DNA of 64,000 nucleotides from assembly GCF_000010325.1 (NCBI RefSeq), contig NC_009662.1:702501-766500 (forward strand). Direction: 5' to 3'. Numbering within the stretch: the stretch's first letter is position 1; every line of letters starts with the position of its first letter. The position numbers and the translations under genes were made by a program. The stretch comes from Nitratiruptor sp. SB155-2. Lineage in GTDB: Bacteria > Campylobacterota > Campylobacteria > Campylobacterales > Nitratiruptoraceae. Shown piece after piece: positions 46,364 to 55,104 of the stretch. The notes beneath the pieces are model-generated. The model was not told where the DNA came from. It worked only from the letters and a program-made list of their open reading frames with translations, and made no database searches.

Positions 46364-48376
46364 ATGGAAAATTTTTTTGATGCACATGATAATTGGAAAA
46401 TAGTTAAGAAATTAGTTAAAGAAGCTAAAAAAGGAGAATATTTCAGTATAAGCGATTTGAATCTTAGCAATGAGACAGAACTGTATTTAAAGAAAAACTT
46501 TTCAAAAGGTATATATGGCCATCAAAAAAAAGCTATTGAGTTATTTCAAAAAAAACAAAATATATGCATTACAACATCCACAGCTTCGGGTAAATCTTTA
46601 ATATTTCAGGTCTGCTCTCTTGAAACAATTCATAAAAATATTAATAGTAAAATTATGGCTATCTATCCTTTAAAAGCACTTTCAAATGAACAATATGAGA
46701 AATTTTCAAAAATTAGCGATATTTTAAAAGTAGGACGTATAGATGGTTCTGTGGATATATCAGAAAGAATTAATATTCTTAAAAACTCAAATATAATAAT
46801 TTTTACTCCAGATGTTATTCATGCATGGCTATTAGATAATTTATCAGATAAAAATGTTACCAACTTTTTTGCAAATCTTAATCTTGTTGTAATAGATGAA
46901 GCACATTTATATTCCGGAGTATTTGAAAGTAATAGCGCTTATGTATTCCGAAGAATAAATCATATTGTATCCCTTCTAAAAAATAATGTACCTCAATATA
47001 TTGTTGCTTCGGCAACTATTAAGGATCCAAAACAACACTTAAATATATTGTGCGGTATTGATTTTGAAATCATCGATGAAAAATTTGATACATCGCCTGA
47101 GTATGAAAAAGAAATATTGTTAGTTGAAAAATCTTCAACTCAAGATTTATTAAATGTATTGAGTGAATTATTTGCCTATATTATAAAAGAGACAGATAAA
47201 AACTTTATTACATTTGTTGATAGTAGAAAACAGACTGAATATATCGCAACTATTAGTTCTTGAAAATTATTAGAAAAAAATAGTGAAGATGAAAATGTTA
47301 ATAGTTATTTAGAGGAAATGATTGAAAAAGACAATTCCATATGTCCTTATAGATCTGGCTATGAGGAAGAGGATAGACATAACATTCAAAATAAATTAAA
47401 TAATGGAACTTTAAGAGGCATAATAAGTACTAGTGCTTTAGAGGCTGGTATTGATATTCTGCATTTAGATATCGTGATATTAATCGGAATTCCAGATTCT
47501 GCAACAAGTTTATATCAAAGAATAGGAAGAGTAGGAAGGCAAAAAAAAGGTACTATTATAGTTATAAATGATGGTTCCTCTATTAGCAATGCAGTTTTTT
47601 CTAATAAAATAGACTTTTTTAATATCCCATTTCAAGAGAGTGCATTATATTTAGAAAATCATCGAATTGAATATATTCATGTTTTATGTTTGGCAAGAGA
47701 AAATGGTGAGCATGATCAAGTTTGTCAACCAAGAAACTGTGGAATAAAAGTTTATGAAACTAAAATAAATTTTCCTAAATCTTTCATAGAACTTTGTAAA
47801 AAAGAAATAGCTGGTGAAATATCAACAGAGTTTCAAATTATGAAATCTCAATGTGGTGATGACCCTAATCATTTTTTCCCTTTAAGAGACATTGATGATC
47901 AGTATAAAGTAGTTTATAGGTCTGGTCCAAATATAAAACATTTAGGAACATTGTCTTATTCACAAGTTATGAGAGAAGCTTATCCGGGAGCTGTTTATTA
48001 TTATAAAAAGCCATATAGGGTTTACAATATAGATCACTACAAAAAAACAATTGAAGTAAGAAAAGAAAAATATTATACTACCCAGCCTATAACTTTTGAC
48101 CCTATCATAAGACCTAATTTCTCACATGAAAATATTTTGAATGCAATAAAAATTAGTGACATATATATAGTAGAAACAGTTTTGCAAATAAGTGAACTTA
48201 TAAGTGGATTTAAAGAAAGACGCGGTCCCAATGAAATTGAATTTGATTATCCATTAAATGGAATAAACAGCCTATTTTATAAGAAAAAATTTTTTGCAAG
48301 AAATTACTTTACTACGGGTATTGTAATAATAAATAAAACCTTTAATGATTTGAATAATAAAGAACTCCTATACTGA
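46364..48376 (+). pseudogene. DEAD/DEAH-box helicase (YprA/MrfA-like), interrupted and truncated
   Basis: ATG 46364. Motif I TSTASGKSLIF, II VIDEAHLY, III ASATI in the first half, then after an in-frame TGA (47261-47263) the same frame continues with ISTSALEAGIDI (motif V) and YQRIGRVGRQKKG (motif VI). LSYSQVMREAYPGAVYYYKKPYRVYNID is the region before the DUF1998 zinc domain in YprA-like helicases. That domain is missing: the IS3-family element begins at 48374 and supplies the stop. A single substitution (for example of TGG or CGA) explains the TGA. Helicases of this type occur in DISARM, Dpd and some BREX loci. Confidence 0.82.
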
Positions 48377-48435
48377 CCCCCAGAATAACTGCACAAGATA
48401 TAATACATAAAGAGTGAAAGATAAAAGGGTCAGCA

Positions 48436-48756
48436 ATGGAGAAATTAAATAAAAACCAAGAAGAGATAAAGCGCTTTACAGCAAAGAAGAAAGCTTCCAT
48501 AGTCATGGATATTTTTCAAGGTAAAACAACAGTATCTGAAGTTGCGAGAAAGTATGATTTGACACCTGGAGCAATAGAGGAGTGGATGGAAGAGGCTTGC
48601 AGAGGGATGGAGAATCAGCTTCGAGCCAGACCTAAAGATATAGCTGCCATGTATGAAGAGAAGATAAAAGATATGAAGGCAGTTATAGGTGAATTGACAT
48701 TGGAGAATATCGCATTAAAAAAGTACGACGCTCTGTTCGGAAAAGAGAAGAAGTGA
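48436..48756 (+). CDS. IS3-family transposase OrfA
   Basis: 106 aa. Helix-turn-helix of the IS3 OrfA type: KASIVMDIFQGKTTVSEVARKY then DLTPGAIEEWMEEA, followed by a Leu-rich coiled coil (ELTLENIALKKYDALF) that dimerises. OrfB starts at its stop in the -1 frame. Confidence 0.88.
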   Translation: MEKLNKNQEEIKRFTAKKKASIVMDIFQGKTTVSEVARKYDLTPGAIEEWMEEACRGMENQLRARPKDIAAMYEEKIKDMKAVIGELTLENIALKKYDALFGKEKK

Positions 48757-49571
48757 TGCAAGTTCAGAGCGAGATGAGAAATGAAGGTTACTCAATCAGC
48801 ATCACAAAGCTTTGTTCTCTTTTTGATCTTCCACGCAGGAGCTTTTATTATAAACCAATTAAAAGAATGCAAAAACTAGATGAGGGGCGTGTTAAAAAAG
48901 TCAAAGAGATGATTGAAAAGTTTCCAACGTATGGCTATCGTCGTTTAGCTTTGCTGCTTGGGATGAACAAAAAAGCGGTGCAGCGCATTCTGCAACTAAA
49001 AAGTTGGCAGGTAAGAAAGCGTTCCAAAGGCCATAGGGCAAGAGCCAAAATGATGCCTTCGCGTTCACACTATCCCAATCAAAGATGGGCCATTGATATG
49101 ACCCGTGTATACAGTAGCGGTGATGGCTGGAGTACTTTGGCTTGTGTGATTGATACTTATACAAGAGAAATCGTTGGATGGAGACTTTCTAAAAGCGGTA
49201 AAGCAACAACAGCAGAGGCAGTTTTGCAAGAAGGTCTAATCTATCGCTTTGGAAAACTCAAACGACTACAAGAGCCAATTATCCTTCGAAGCGATAACGG
49301 CCTAGTATTTAGCAGTAAATCGTTCACCAAAACAGCTCAAGATTACAATTTTACTCAGGAATTTATCACTCCCTATACTCCTGAACAGAATGGCATGATT
49401 GAGAGATTTTTCCGAACCATAAAGGAAGAGTGTATCTGGCACTACAATTTCAAATCACTCAAGGAGGCAAACAAAATCATTGGAGAATGGATCAATTTTT
49501 ACAACCAAAAACGAAAACATTCAGCGCTGCAGTACAAAACACCTGCGGAAGTGTTTCGTTTAGTGGCTTAG
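48756..49571 (+). CDS. IS3-family transposase OrfB (DDE integrase)
   Basis: 271 aa from ATG 48756, which overlaps the OrfA stop. N-terminal HTH_21-like part, then the DDE core: Asp in QRWAIDMTRV, Asp in LRSDNGLVF, Glu in QNGMIERFFRTIKEE, with the following Lys/Arg. A fusion OrfAB by -1 frameshifting is usual in the family; the A-rich GGAAAAGAGAAGAAG near the overlap could serve. Both frames are intact, so the element may be active. Confidence 0.9.
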   Translation: MQVQSEMRNEGYSISITKLCSLFDLPRRSFYYKPIKRMQKLDEGRVKKVKEMIEKFPTYGYRRLALLLGMNKKAVQRILQLKSWQVRKRSKGHRARAKMMPSRSHYPNQRWAIDMTRVYSSGDGWSTLACVIDTYTREIVGWRLSKSGKATTAEAVLQEGLIYRFGKLKRLQEPIILRSDNGLVFSSKSFTKTAQDYNFTQEFITPYTPEQNGMIERFFRTIKEECIWHYNFKSLKEANKIIGEWINFYNQKRKHSALQYKTPAEVFRLVA

Positions 49572-49593
49572 GTGTGCAGAAAGTAAGGGGTCA

Positions 49594-49644
49594 TTACATA
49601 TTCCTAAGCCTTCAAAAGTTAAAGATATTGAAGAGGAGCTATAA
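49594..49644 (+). pseudogene. 3' tail of a protein gene stranded beyond the IS element
   Basis: From the first base after the IS, an open frame reads LHIPKPSKVKDIEEEL then TAA, ending directly against the Panacea-domain gene and containing its Shine-Dalgarno GAGGAG. It looks like a real protein C-terminus and is best explained as the end of the helicase, the intervening DUF1998 region having been deleted. A short tail cannot prove this. Confidence 0.45.
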
Positions 49645-50133
49645 ATGGCTACACTTAAAGATATTATATATTATATTTTAAAAAAGTATCCAAATAAAAA
49701 ACATCTCTCAAATGCAAGATTAACAAAATTAATTTATTTAATAGACTGGTATTCTGCAATTCACTATAACAAACAAATTTCTAATATAAAATGGTATTTT
49801 GATAATTATGGACCATTTGTATGGGATGTATTGGATGAAATTAAAAAAAATCCAAAATTATTTAAAATAAAACATACAACTAATTTTTTTGGAAATAACA
49901 AAAAAATAATTGAAAATATTGAAAATAATTACAATCCAAATATCAATGATCATGAAAAGCAGGTAATAAACAAAATTATAGATATTACCAAAGATAAGAA
50001 CTGGTCAGCCTTTATAAATTTAGTCTATTCGACTTACCCAATATTAGTATCTGAAAAGTATTCTTATTTAAATTTAATAAATAAAGCAAAAAAATTTAGA
50101 GAATTAAAAAAGTTAAAAAAGGATAATAAATAA
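49645..50133 (+). CDS. Panacea/SocA-like domain protein
   Basis: 162 aa. HLSNARLTKLIYLIDWYSAIHYNKQI and KWYFDNYGPFVWDVLDEI are the Panacea (DUF4065, SocA-like) signature. Such proteins are antitoxins for many unrelated toxins, often in defence or phage loci. No separate small toxin stands beside it; the flanks are the IS and the pglX remnant. GAGGAG is placed 8 bases before the ATG. Very A+T-rich codons. Confidence 0.78.
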   Translation: MATLKDIIYYILKKYPNKKHLSNARLTKLIYLIDWYSAIHYNKQISNIKWYFDNYGPFVWDVLDEIKKNPKLFKIKHTTNFFGNNKKIIENIENNYNPNINDHEKQVINKIIDITKDKNWSAFINLVYSTYPILVSEKYSYLNLINKAKKFRELKKLKKDNK

Positions 50134-51921
50134 ATGCCGATATTTATAAGATTAACGAATTATAAAAGTAGTGAAGAGAAAGAGAGAGGTTTTTTTGATC
50201 CAAAAAATAGGTTTATTGCAAAACAGGAGGTTTTTTTTAAGATTCCAGGAGCTCCTATTGCGTATTGGGTGAGTGATAGGGTTAGGGAGATTTTTGAGAA
50301 AAGTGAGAAGCTGTTAAATAATGCAAAATTCAGTAATGGTATAAATACAGGGGACAATGATAATTTTTTAAAACTATGGTATGAAATTGAATATTATAAA
50401 ATTGGATTTAATATTTCAAATTTTTTTGAAGCAAAAAATTCAATGAAAAAATGGTTTCCTTATAACAAAGGTGGGGAATTTCAAAAATGGTATGGTAACA
50501 ATGAATATCTCATAAATTGGGAAAATGATGGAGAAAAAATTAAAAAATTTGCAGTTATAAGAAACAAAGGGGGTCATTGGTCAAGATATTTATGTGGAAT
50601 GGATTATCATTTTAAAGAATCTATAACTTGGTCATTTGTTAGTTCTTCTAATTTTGGAATAAGATTTAAAGAAAAAGGATTTATGTTTGATGTTGGTGGC
50701 TCTTCGATGTTTCCCAATAAAAAAGAATATTTCTATTATTTTGGAGCATTTTTTAATACCAAAATATCTTTTTATTTTTTAAAAAATATAAATCCTACAT
50801 TAAATTTTCAAACAGGAAATATAGCAAAACTACCCATAATCTTCCCAAAATCCGAACAAACAAAACAAAAAATCGACCAACTAACTGAGGAGTGTATAGA
50901 CATCTCAAAAGAAGAGTGGGACAGCAGAGAAACATCGTGGGATTTTACTAAAAATGAGCTTTTAAAACATAAAACCGATGGAAAGATTGAAACAGCCTAT
51001 GAAAATTATTGTGAGTTTTGGAGAGAGAAGTTTTATAAACTTCATCAAAATGAAGAAGAGTTAAACAGACTTTTTATCAATATTTATGAATTGCAAGATG
51101 AGCTAACCCCTGATGTGCCTTTAGAAGATATAACGATACTTAAAAAAGAAGCAAAAATAGTAAATGGTGAACTTGAATTTAATAAAGATGAGATTATAAA
51201 GCAATTTATCTCTTATGCAGTTGGTGTGATGTTTGGACGATATTCTTTAGATCACGAAGGTTTACGCATTGCCGATATGGGAGCCAGCATAAAAGAGGCA
51301 AATGAAAAGTTTGACATTCAAAATACTACATTTGAAATAGATGATGACAATATCATCCCTGTTTTGGAAGATGAGTATTTTAGTGATGATATAGTAGCAA
51401 GGTTTAGAAAATTTTTAGAGATTACTTTTGGTAAAGAACATTTGATAGAAAATCTTAATTTTATCCAAGAAGCTCTTGGTATGGATATAAGAAAATATTT
51501 TTATAAGGAGTTTATAAAAGATCATATCCAAAGGTACAAAAAAAGACCGATTTATTGGATGATTACCTCCCCAAATAAAACATTTCAAGCATTGATTTAT
51601 ATGCATAGATACTATCCGGATATTTTTGCAAAAGTTAGAAACGATTATCTTTTAGAGCTAATTGTAAAGCTTAATACTCAAAAAGAGTATTTATATAATC
51701 AGTTAGATAGTGCTATTTCAAATAGCGAAAAGAAAAAGATTGATAAGCAGATAAAAGAGATAGAAAAAAAGCTAAAAGAGCTTTATGAATTTGATAAAAA
51801 CTATCTTGAAAAATATGCCAATAATCTGATAGACATAAATTTGGATGATGGAGTAAAGGTAAATTATTGTAAATTCAAAGATATTTTGTATCCAATCAGT
51901 GGACTTTGCAAAGGGAAATAA
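50134..51921 (+). CDS. pglX: PglX C-terminal half without methylase domain (BREX)
   Basis: 595 aa, about half the usual PglX length of near 1200. It begins just at the target-recognition part (FAKQEVFFKIPGAPIAYWVS region near 30-50) and keeps KKRPIYWMITSPNKTFQALIYMHRY near 470-490 and the C-terminal coiled coil. The N-terminal adenine-methylase part with the SAM loop and NPPY motif is absent. Either a deletion remnant or a specificity cassette awaiting recombination. The frame is open throughout. It ends SGLCKGK, copied by the direct repeat. Confidence 0.8.
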   Translation: MPIFIRLTNYKSSEEKERGFFDPKNRFIAKQEVFFKIPGAPIAYWVSDRVREIFEKSEKLLNNAKFSNGINTGDNDNFLKLWYEIEYYKIGFNISNFFEAKNSMKKWFPYNKGGEFQKWYGNNEYLINWENDGEKIKKFAVIRNKGGHWSRYLCGMDYHFKESITWSFVSSSNFGIRFKEKGFMFDVGGSSMFPNKKEYFYYFGAFFNTKISFYFLKNINPTLNFQTGNIAKLPIIFPKSEQTKQKIDQLTEECIDISKEEWDSRETSWDFTKNELLKHKTDGKIETAYENYCEFWREKFYKLHQNEEELNRLFINIYELQDELTPDVPLEDITILKKEAKIVNGELEFNKDEIIKQFISYAVGVMFGRYSLDHEGLRIADMGASIKEANEKFDIQNTTFEIDDDNIIPVLEDEYFSDDIVARFRKFLEITFGKEHLIENLNFIQEALGMDIRKYFYKEFIKDHIQRYKKRPIYWMITSPNKTFQALIYMHRYYPDIFAKVRNDYLLELIVKLNTQKEYLYNQLDSAISNSEKKKIDKQIKEIEKKLKELYEFDKNYLEKYANNLIDINLDDGVKVNYCKFKDILYPISGLCKGK

Positions 51922-51928
51922 TGGATAT
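51904..51928. repeat. 25-bp direct repeat, left copy
   Basis: CTTTGCAAAGGGAAATAATG plus GATAT, identical to 52668-52692. It spans the last codons and stop of pglX and what would have been the first codons of pglZ (ATGGATAT, here followed by a stop three codons on). It therefore marks the left edge of the inserted AbiEii-type cassette. Confidence 0.9.
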
Positions 51929-51958
51929 GTTATAATTTAAAAAAATAATGGCAAGAAA

Positions 51959-52321
51959 ATGAGAGATACAGTTTTTAATCCTAAAGATTATGAGATAAAC
52001 TATTTTTGGCAAACCAGAAGCTCATCAGTACAAAGTAAAAGCTCTCTTATAAGGGCTGTACTAAAAGGATTAAATAAAAAAGATATTTTTACTATTTGTA
52101 AAGTATATGGAATAAAAACTGTTCAAAATGAGCTTGATAGCTATTATAAAGAGTTATATAAAAAAGGATTTTATGATTTTAGAGGATTAAAAGTGCCTCT
52201 AAAACAAAGAAATTATAAAAAAGATCCTCTCTATAGAGAAATAAAAGGTTATATATGTGACTTCGCAAGTCAAAAAGATTTTAGACATTTTCGCAAAAAA
52301 AGAGTTTTTAAAAGAAAATGA
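51959..52321 (+). CDS. Small protein paired with an AbiEii-type gene (putative antitoxin)
   Basis: 120 aa. FNPKDYEINYFWQTRSSS near the N-terminus and a helical body; basic C-terminus RHFRKKRVFKRK. It is not the classical AbiEi winged-helix antitoxin. Small genes of this shape often precede AbiEii-like nucleotidyltransferases, and the two frames overlap by 65 bases, so an antitoxin role is inferred from position only. Confidence 0.55.
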   Translation: MRDTVFNPKDYEINYFWQTRSSSVQSKSSLIRAVLKGLNKKDIFTICKVYGIKTVQNELDSYYKELYKKGFYDFRGLKVPLKQRNYKKDPLYREIKGYICDFASQKDFRHFRKKRVFKRK

Positions 52322-52685
52322 TCTGTATTTTATAGGTGGAACTGCATTAAGCTACTACTTAAATCATAGAATTTCTGAAGATATAGATTTCATATCTTCC
52401 GTTCCTCTCAATCATCGCTTAATAAAAAAAGAGATGTTATCTCTCAATGCCAAATTTATAGAAGATGAAAATGCCAGTAGATTAAGAATTGCCGGTGATA
52501 TTGCTCAAAATATTCATTCTACAATAATCGATAAAGAAAATCTATTCAATTTTGTAAAAAATATGTCTGAACCTATCGATGATGAGACGGTATATCTAAA
52601 AGAAAATTCAAATAAATATTTATTGTTTGAAGATTTAAAAGAAACATTGATAAAAACAATTAAAGGGCTTTGCAAAGGGAAATAA
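52257..52685 (+). CDS. AbiEii/AbiGii-type nucleotidyltransferase, C-terminally cut
   Basis: 142 aa from GTG 52257, with AAAGG upstream. YFIGGTALSYYLNHRISEDIDF is the nucleotidyltransferase core (GGTAL and the DxDF pair) of type IV toxin AbiEii. Family members usually exceed 200 aa; here the later helical region with its conserved Lys-Asp is missing and the protein ends GLCKGK, exactly the end of PglX, because the frame runs into the 25-bp repeat. The stop overlaps pglZ as TAATG. Confidence 0.75.
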   Translation: MTSQVKKILDIFAKKEFLKENDLYFIGGTALSYYLNHRISEDIDFISSVPLNHRLIKKEMLSLNAKFIEDENASRLRIAGDIAQNIHSTIIDKENLFNFVKNMSEPIDDETVYLKENSNKYLLFEDLKETLIKTIKGLCKGK

Positions 52686-52692
52686 TGGATAT
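52668..52692. repeat. 25-bp direct repeat, right copy
   Basis: Identical to 51904-51928 and placed 764 bases later. This copy holds the stop of the cut AbiEii-like gene and the working start codon of pglZ, including its Shine-Dalgarno AAAGGG. Confidence 0.9.
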
Positions 52693-55096
52693 AGAAAGTA
52701 GACTTAAAGAGCTTTTTAATGAGCAAAAAATCATCTTTTGGTACGATGAAAATGGAGAGCTAAAAGATGAGTTTGAAAATATCGAAATTGATGGAGTTAA
52801 AAAGCTTGAAATTGATCAGAATGAGTTTGGCATAAAGGTAGAGGTTTTAACAAACAAAAAACAAAAATATCTCATATACTCTCCATATCCTGCTCCAAAA
52901 GATGAAGATAATTGGCTACTCGATCTAAATCTAGCAAATTATATCTTTAGAGCTGATAGGGCATCTTTGATTTTAGATACATTGGGATTGGATCTTGAGT
53001 TTAAAGAGTTTATAAAAGAACATCTAAAATTTTTCAACTCCAAAAAAAGAATGCAGGAGCTAAAAGCAAAGCTTGAAAAAGAAAATAAAGAGTCGCTTAT
53101 TATCAAAATGGCTTCCATACTGCTAAAAAGTGATGAGACGATGGAATCAGTTCTTTTGAAGATTTTTGAGAAGGGAAGTGACGAGCTTGAAAAGTTTGGA
53201 CTTGATCGCGAGATTTTTGAAATAGCTTCTAAAAAATTCGGATTCGAAATAAAAAGTGTTGATGATCTTTTATATAAACTGTTTGAAAACTATTTTGCTT
53301 ACAATGTTTATGGGAAAAGTCATTATAAAGTCGATGCAAGAGTCTTTTTGAAGCAATGGATGGAAAATATAAAATATCAAAATCTTTTTAAACAGATAAG
53401 TCAAAAGATAGCAAAAGATTTACATATTGTAAATGAGCTTGAAAAGCTTGCAATAGAACAAAAGAGCCGTTGTGAAGTTTATGAAGAGTGTGAGCAAGAG
53501 ATTATCAAATGGATCCTTGGCTCTTTGGTTGCAAAAGAGAATTTAAAAGAGATTTTAGAGCTTATAAAATCAAGAGAAGACAAGATATGGTTTAAAGAGT
53601 ACGAAAATATCTATAAAGCTCTTTTTTTTGCGGCCAAATTGTTTGATACTCAAAGTAGATATTCATTTAGTAGCTTTAAAAATGCCATTAATGAATATGC
53701 TTCAATACATTATAAAGCAGATCTTTATTATAGAAAATACCATTATTTTAGAGAAAAATCAGAAAAAGTTGAGCTTTTAAAGGTTTTGGATGAGGAGATA
53801 GAAAATTTCTATCTCAATGCGGTTTTAAGAGAAGCCAATGATCAGTTTGATAAGTTTGTAAAAGAGTATAAAGTCGATGAAGAGCATCAGCAAAACTTTT
53901 TTAAAAAGTTTGTAAAGCCTTATATAGATAGTAACAAAAAGTTATTTGTAATTATCAGCGATGCTTTGCGTTACGAAGCTGCTAAAGAGCTTGAGAATAT
54001 TATAAACAAAATGGATAAATTTGAGTCTGAAACTTCATATCTCATATCTTCCTTGCCAAGTTATACACAGCTTGGAATGGCAGCACTTTTACCTCACAAG
54101 AAATTATCTCAAGAAGATAGCGATCTTGTTTTGGTTGATGATAAAAATTCTAGTGGAATTGTAAATAGAGATAAAATTCTAAAAAGTTACAGTGAGTCTT
54201 TTAGTGCAATTTGGTATGAAGATTATCTAAAACTAGATAGAGAAAAAGGAAGAGAACTGACTAAAAACAACTCTTTAATTTATATCTATCATGATGAGAT
54301 AGATAAAACTGGCGAAAAAGATGAAACGAATACATTTAATGCAGTTCAAAGCACATTTGATACTTTAATCAAACTCATCAAGCAGATCAACAATTTCAAT
54401 GGATATAATATTTTAATTGTAAGCGATCATGGATTTTTGTCTACGAAATCTCCAACAAAAGCAAGTGAGTTTTGTCCTAAACCAGAAGGTGATATTATTA
54501 GGTTAAATAGGCGATTTGTAATTGGAAAAAATTTTACAAATAAAAGTTGCACCCACTCATTTAATGCAAATGAACTTGGAATAGAGAGTGATAATAGCTA
54601 TTTGATAGCAAAATCAATCAATAAAATAAGAGTGCAAGGTGGAGGAAATAGATATGTCCATGGAGGAGCTACATTACAAGAGATTGTAATTCCTGTTATA
54701 AAGATAAGAAAAAAAAGAGTAAGTGATGTAAGAGATGTAGAGGTTGATATTTTACCTATAAGTACAATTTCTACAAATATCGTCAATATAACTTTGTATC
54801 AAAAAGAGCCGATAAGCGAAAAAGTGAGACCAGTTACTTTGAAGATCGCGTTTGAACTTGATGGAGAAATTTTATCTGATGTGCAAACAGTGACTTTTGA
54901 TAAGAGTGATGAATATAGTGAAAACAGAGAGGTAAAAGTGCCTTTGACATTCAAAGGTGAAATTAAAAATTATAATAATAAAACTATAAAGCTTGTTGCT
55001 AGGAAAGTAAAAGAAAATTCTTCTGTCGAGCCTATATATAAAGAGTTGGATGTGAAAGTATCTATTGCCTTTTTTAATGAATTTGATGAGTTTTAG
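52685..55096 (+). CDS. pglZ: BREX alkaline-phosphatase-like protein PglZ
   Basis: 803 aa from ATG 52685, preceded by AAAGGGAAATA. N-terminal IIFWYDENGELKDEF and SPYPAPKDEDNWLLDLNLAN are typical of BREX-1 PglZ. The phosphatase-like domain shows VIISDALRYEAAKEL near 430 and ILIVSDHGFLST near 585, with metal-binding Asp/His. PglZ binds PglX in BREX and is required for defence. The gene appears intact. Confidence 0.9.
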   Translation: MDIESRLKELFNEQKIIFWYDENGELKDEFENIEIDGVKKLEIDQNEFGIKVEVLTNKKQKYLIYSPYPAPKDEDNWLLDLNLANYIFRADRASLILDTLGLDLEFKEFIKEHLKFFNSKKRMQELKAKLEKENKESLIIKMASILLKSDETMESVLLKIFEKGSDELEKFGLDREIFEIASKKFGFEIKSVDDLLYKLFENYFAYNVYGKSHYKVDARVFLKQWMENIKYQNLFKQISQKIAKDLHIVNELEKLAIEQKSRCEVYEECEQEIIKWILGSLVAKENLKEILELIKSREDKIWFKEYENIYKALFFAAKLFDTQSRYSFSSFKNAINEYASIHYKADLYYRKYHYFREKSEKVELLKVLDEEIENFYLNAVLREANDQFDKFVKEYKVDEEHQQNFFKKFVKPYIDSNKKLFVIISDALRYEAAKELENIINKMDKFESETSYLISSLPSYTQLGMAALLPHKKLSQEDSDLVLVDDKNSSGIVNRDKILKSYSESFSAIWYEDYLKLDREKGRELTKNNSLIYIYHDEIDKTGEKDETNTFNAVQSTFDTLIKLIKQINNFNGYNILIVSDHGFLSTKSPTKASEFCPKPEGDIIRLNRRFVIGKNFTNKSCTHSFNANELGIESDNSYLIAKSINKIRVQGGGNRYVHGGATLQEIVIPVIKIRKKRVSDVRDVEVDILPISTISTNIVNITLYQKEPISEKVRPVTLKIAFELDGEILSDVQTVTFDKSDEYSENREVKVPLTFKGEIKNYNNKTIKLVARKVKENSSVEPIYKELDVKVSIAFFNEFDEF

Positions 55097-55104
55097 GGGA
55101 TATT

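Larger units (their letters stand above)
48374..49593 (+). mobile_element. IS3-family insertion sequence, complete
   Basis: 1220 bp. Terminal inverted repeats start TGACCCCCAGAATAACTGCACA on the left and, reading inward, TGACCCCTTACTTTCTGCACAC on the right. Two overlapping genes, orfA and orfB. Flanks TAC (left) and TTAC (right) do not give a clean 3-bp duplication, which hints that DNA beside the insertion was later lost. It interrupts the helicase gene. Confidence 0.9.

Noticed and set aside
47261-47263. Selenocysteine or recoding at the helicase TGA
   Set aside because: No SECIS-like hairpin was evident after the codon, helicases of this type have no Sec position, and the locus is otherwise damaged; nonsense mutation is simpler.
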